DNA from: Lichenostomus cassidix | Taxonomy: Eukaryota > Chordata > Aves > Passeriformes > Meliphagidae | DNA: 64,000 nucleotides | Direction: 5' to 3' | NCBI GenBank assembly: GCA_008360975.2 | Contig: CM039196.1 | Span: forward strand, 12,628,263 to 12,692,262 | In this document: one piece after another, positions 63,736 to 64,000 of the stretch | How positions within the stretch are numbered: position 1 is the first letter of the stretch | Layout of the letters: each line of letters begins with the position of its first letter | Notes under the pieces: generated by a model | What the model was told of the DNA's origin: nothing | The model's input: only the letters and a program-made list of their open reading frames with translations | Databases searched by the model: none | Program-made: the position numbers and the translations under genes

Positions 63736-64000
63736 CACCTGAACCCCTGAGATTTCTTTCCCCTTTGTCTATTGTTGCTGTGGCCAGCCTGATGTTTTCC
63801 AGCATTTCCCTGGATGCAACAGGCTGGTGGTGCCAGCAGAGTGACAGGGAGATGACAAATCAGGCAGTGGGGTTCATCCATCTCAAACCCAGGGCTGAGT
63901 GGTGGAACCATGCTGGGACTGGGACTTGGTCCTGGGCCTGTTTTTCAGGGCTGAGGAAGCTTCCAGCTGATAACTCAGCCCAGCTCAGCTCTCCCTTCCT
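63736..64000. other. Non-coding DNA at the window edge
   Basis: No feature is recognisable. Confidence 0.45.

Overview
The window is vertebrate, almost certainly avian, and most likely from a songbird. At least 31 CR1-type LINE fragments are scattered over it on both strands, many ending in the CR1 tail (a TTCCA-rich 3' end with an ATTCYATGATT motif). I see no mammalian SINEs and no bacterial gene organisation. The species cannot be read from the sequence. Apart from the retroviral gag and pol described below, I found no host exon, tRNA, rRNA or other host gene I can support. Almost every other long reading frame runs through a CR1 copy, a minisatellite, a simple repeat or the sequence gap.

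Layout. Positions 1-18900 are intergenic or intronic DNA with short CR1 fragments, a GAT microsatellite (14.07 kb), a CCCTTT tract (15.7 kb) and an AAT tract (17.98 kb). Positions 18.9-29.2 kb carry three similar CR1 copies (18.94, 25.5, 26.9 kb), a 115-bp tandem duplication (19.69 kb), a 21-bp minisatellite of about 21 copies (22.12 kb), and an unclassified 341-bp repeat present in opposite orientations at 21.59 and 28.63 kb. Positions 29.2-42 kb hold older CR1 pieces, a 17-bp tandem array (30.52 kb), a TTAGGCC-rich array (33.42 kb), a long polypurine/polypyrimidine tract (37.38-37.61 kb) and a three-fold GATA-motif repeat (41.0 kb). A probable solo LTR lies at about 42.88-43.26 kb. Two longer CR1 copies at 44.5 and 63.2 kb include the degraded C-terminus of the CR1 reverse-transcriptase frame.

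The main object is an endogenous retrovirus on the minus strand, 49948-55753, whose 3' LTR is cut by a 500-N gap (49448-49947). In minus-strand order it has a 5' LTR (55753-55232), a primer binding site matching the tRNA-Lys1,2 type, a gag frame (55176-53533), one in-frame amber codon, a pol frame (protease, reverse transcriptase, RNase H, integrase; 53532-50407), a polypurine tract and the 3' LTR. There is no env and no room for one. The pol looks like class III (ERV-L, spuma-related). All catalytic residues I can check are present, both frames are open, and the LTRs differ at 6 of 367 comparable positions plus one 11-bp deletion, so the insertion is young. The odd points are a Gag that starts with about 135 residues rich in predicted membrane segments, a leader of only 32 nt, a lysine-type primer site on an ERV-L-like pol, and a gag-pol junction where the amber codon sits in a perfect 6-bp hairpin. 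Together these suggest an env-less, perhaps intracellular, retroelement whose Gag reaches membranes by its own hydrophobic N-terminus.
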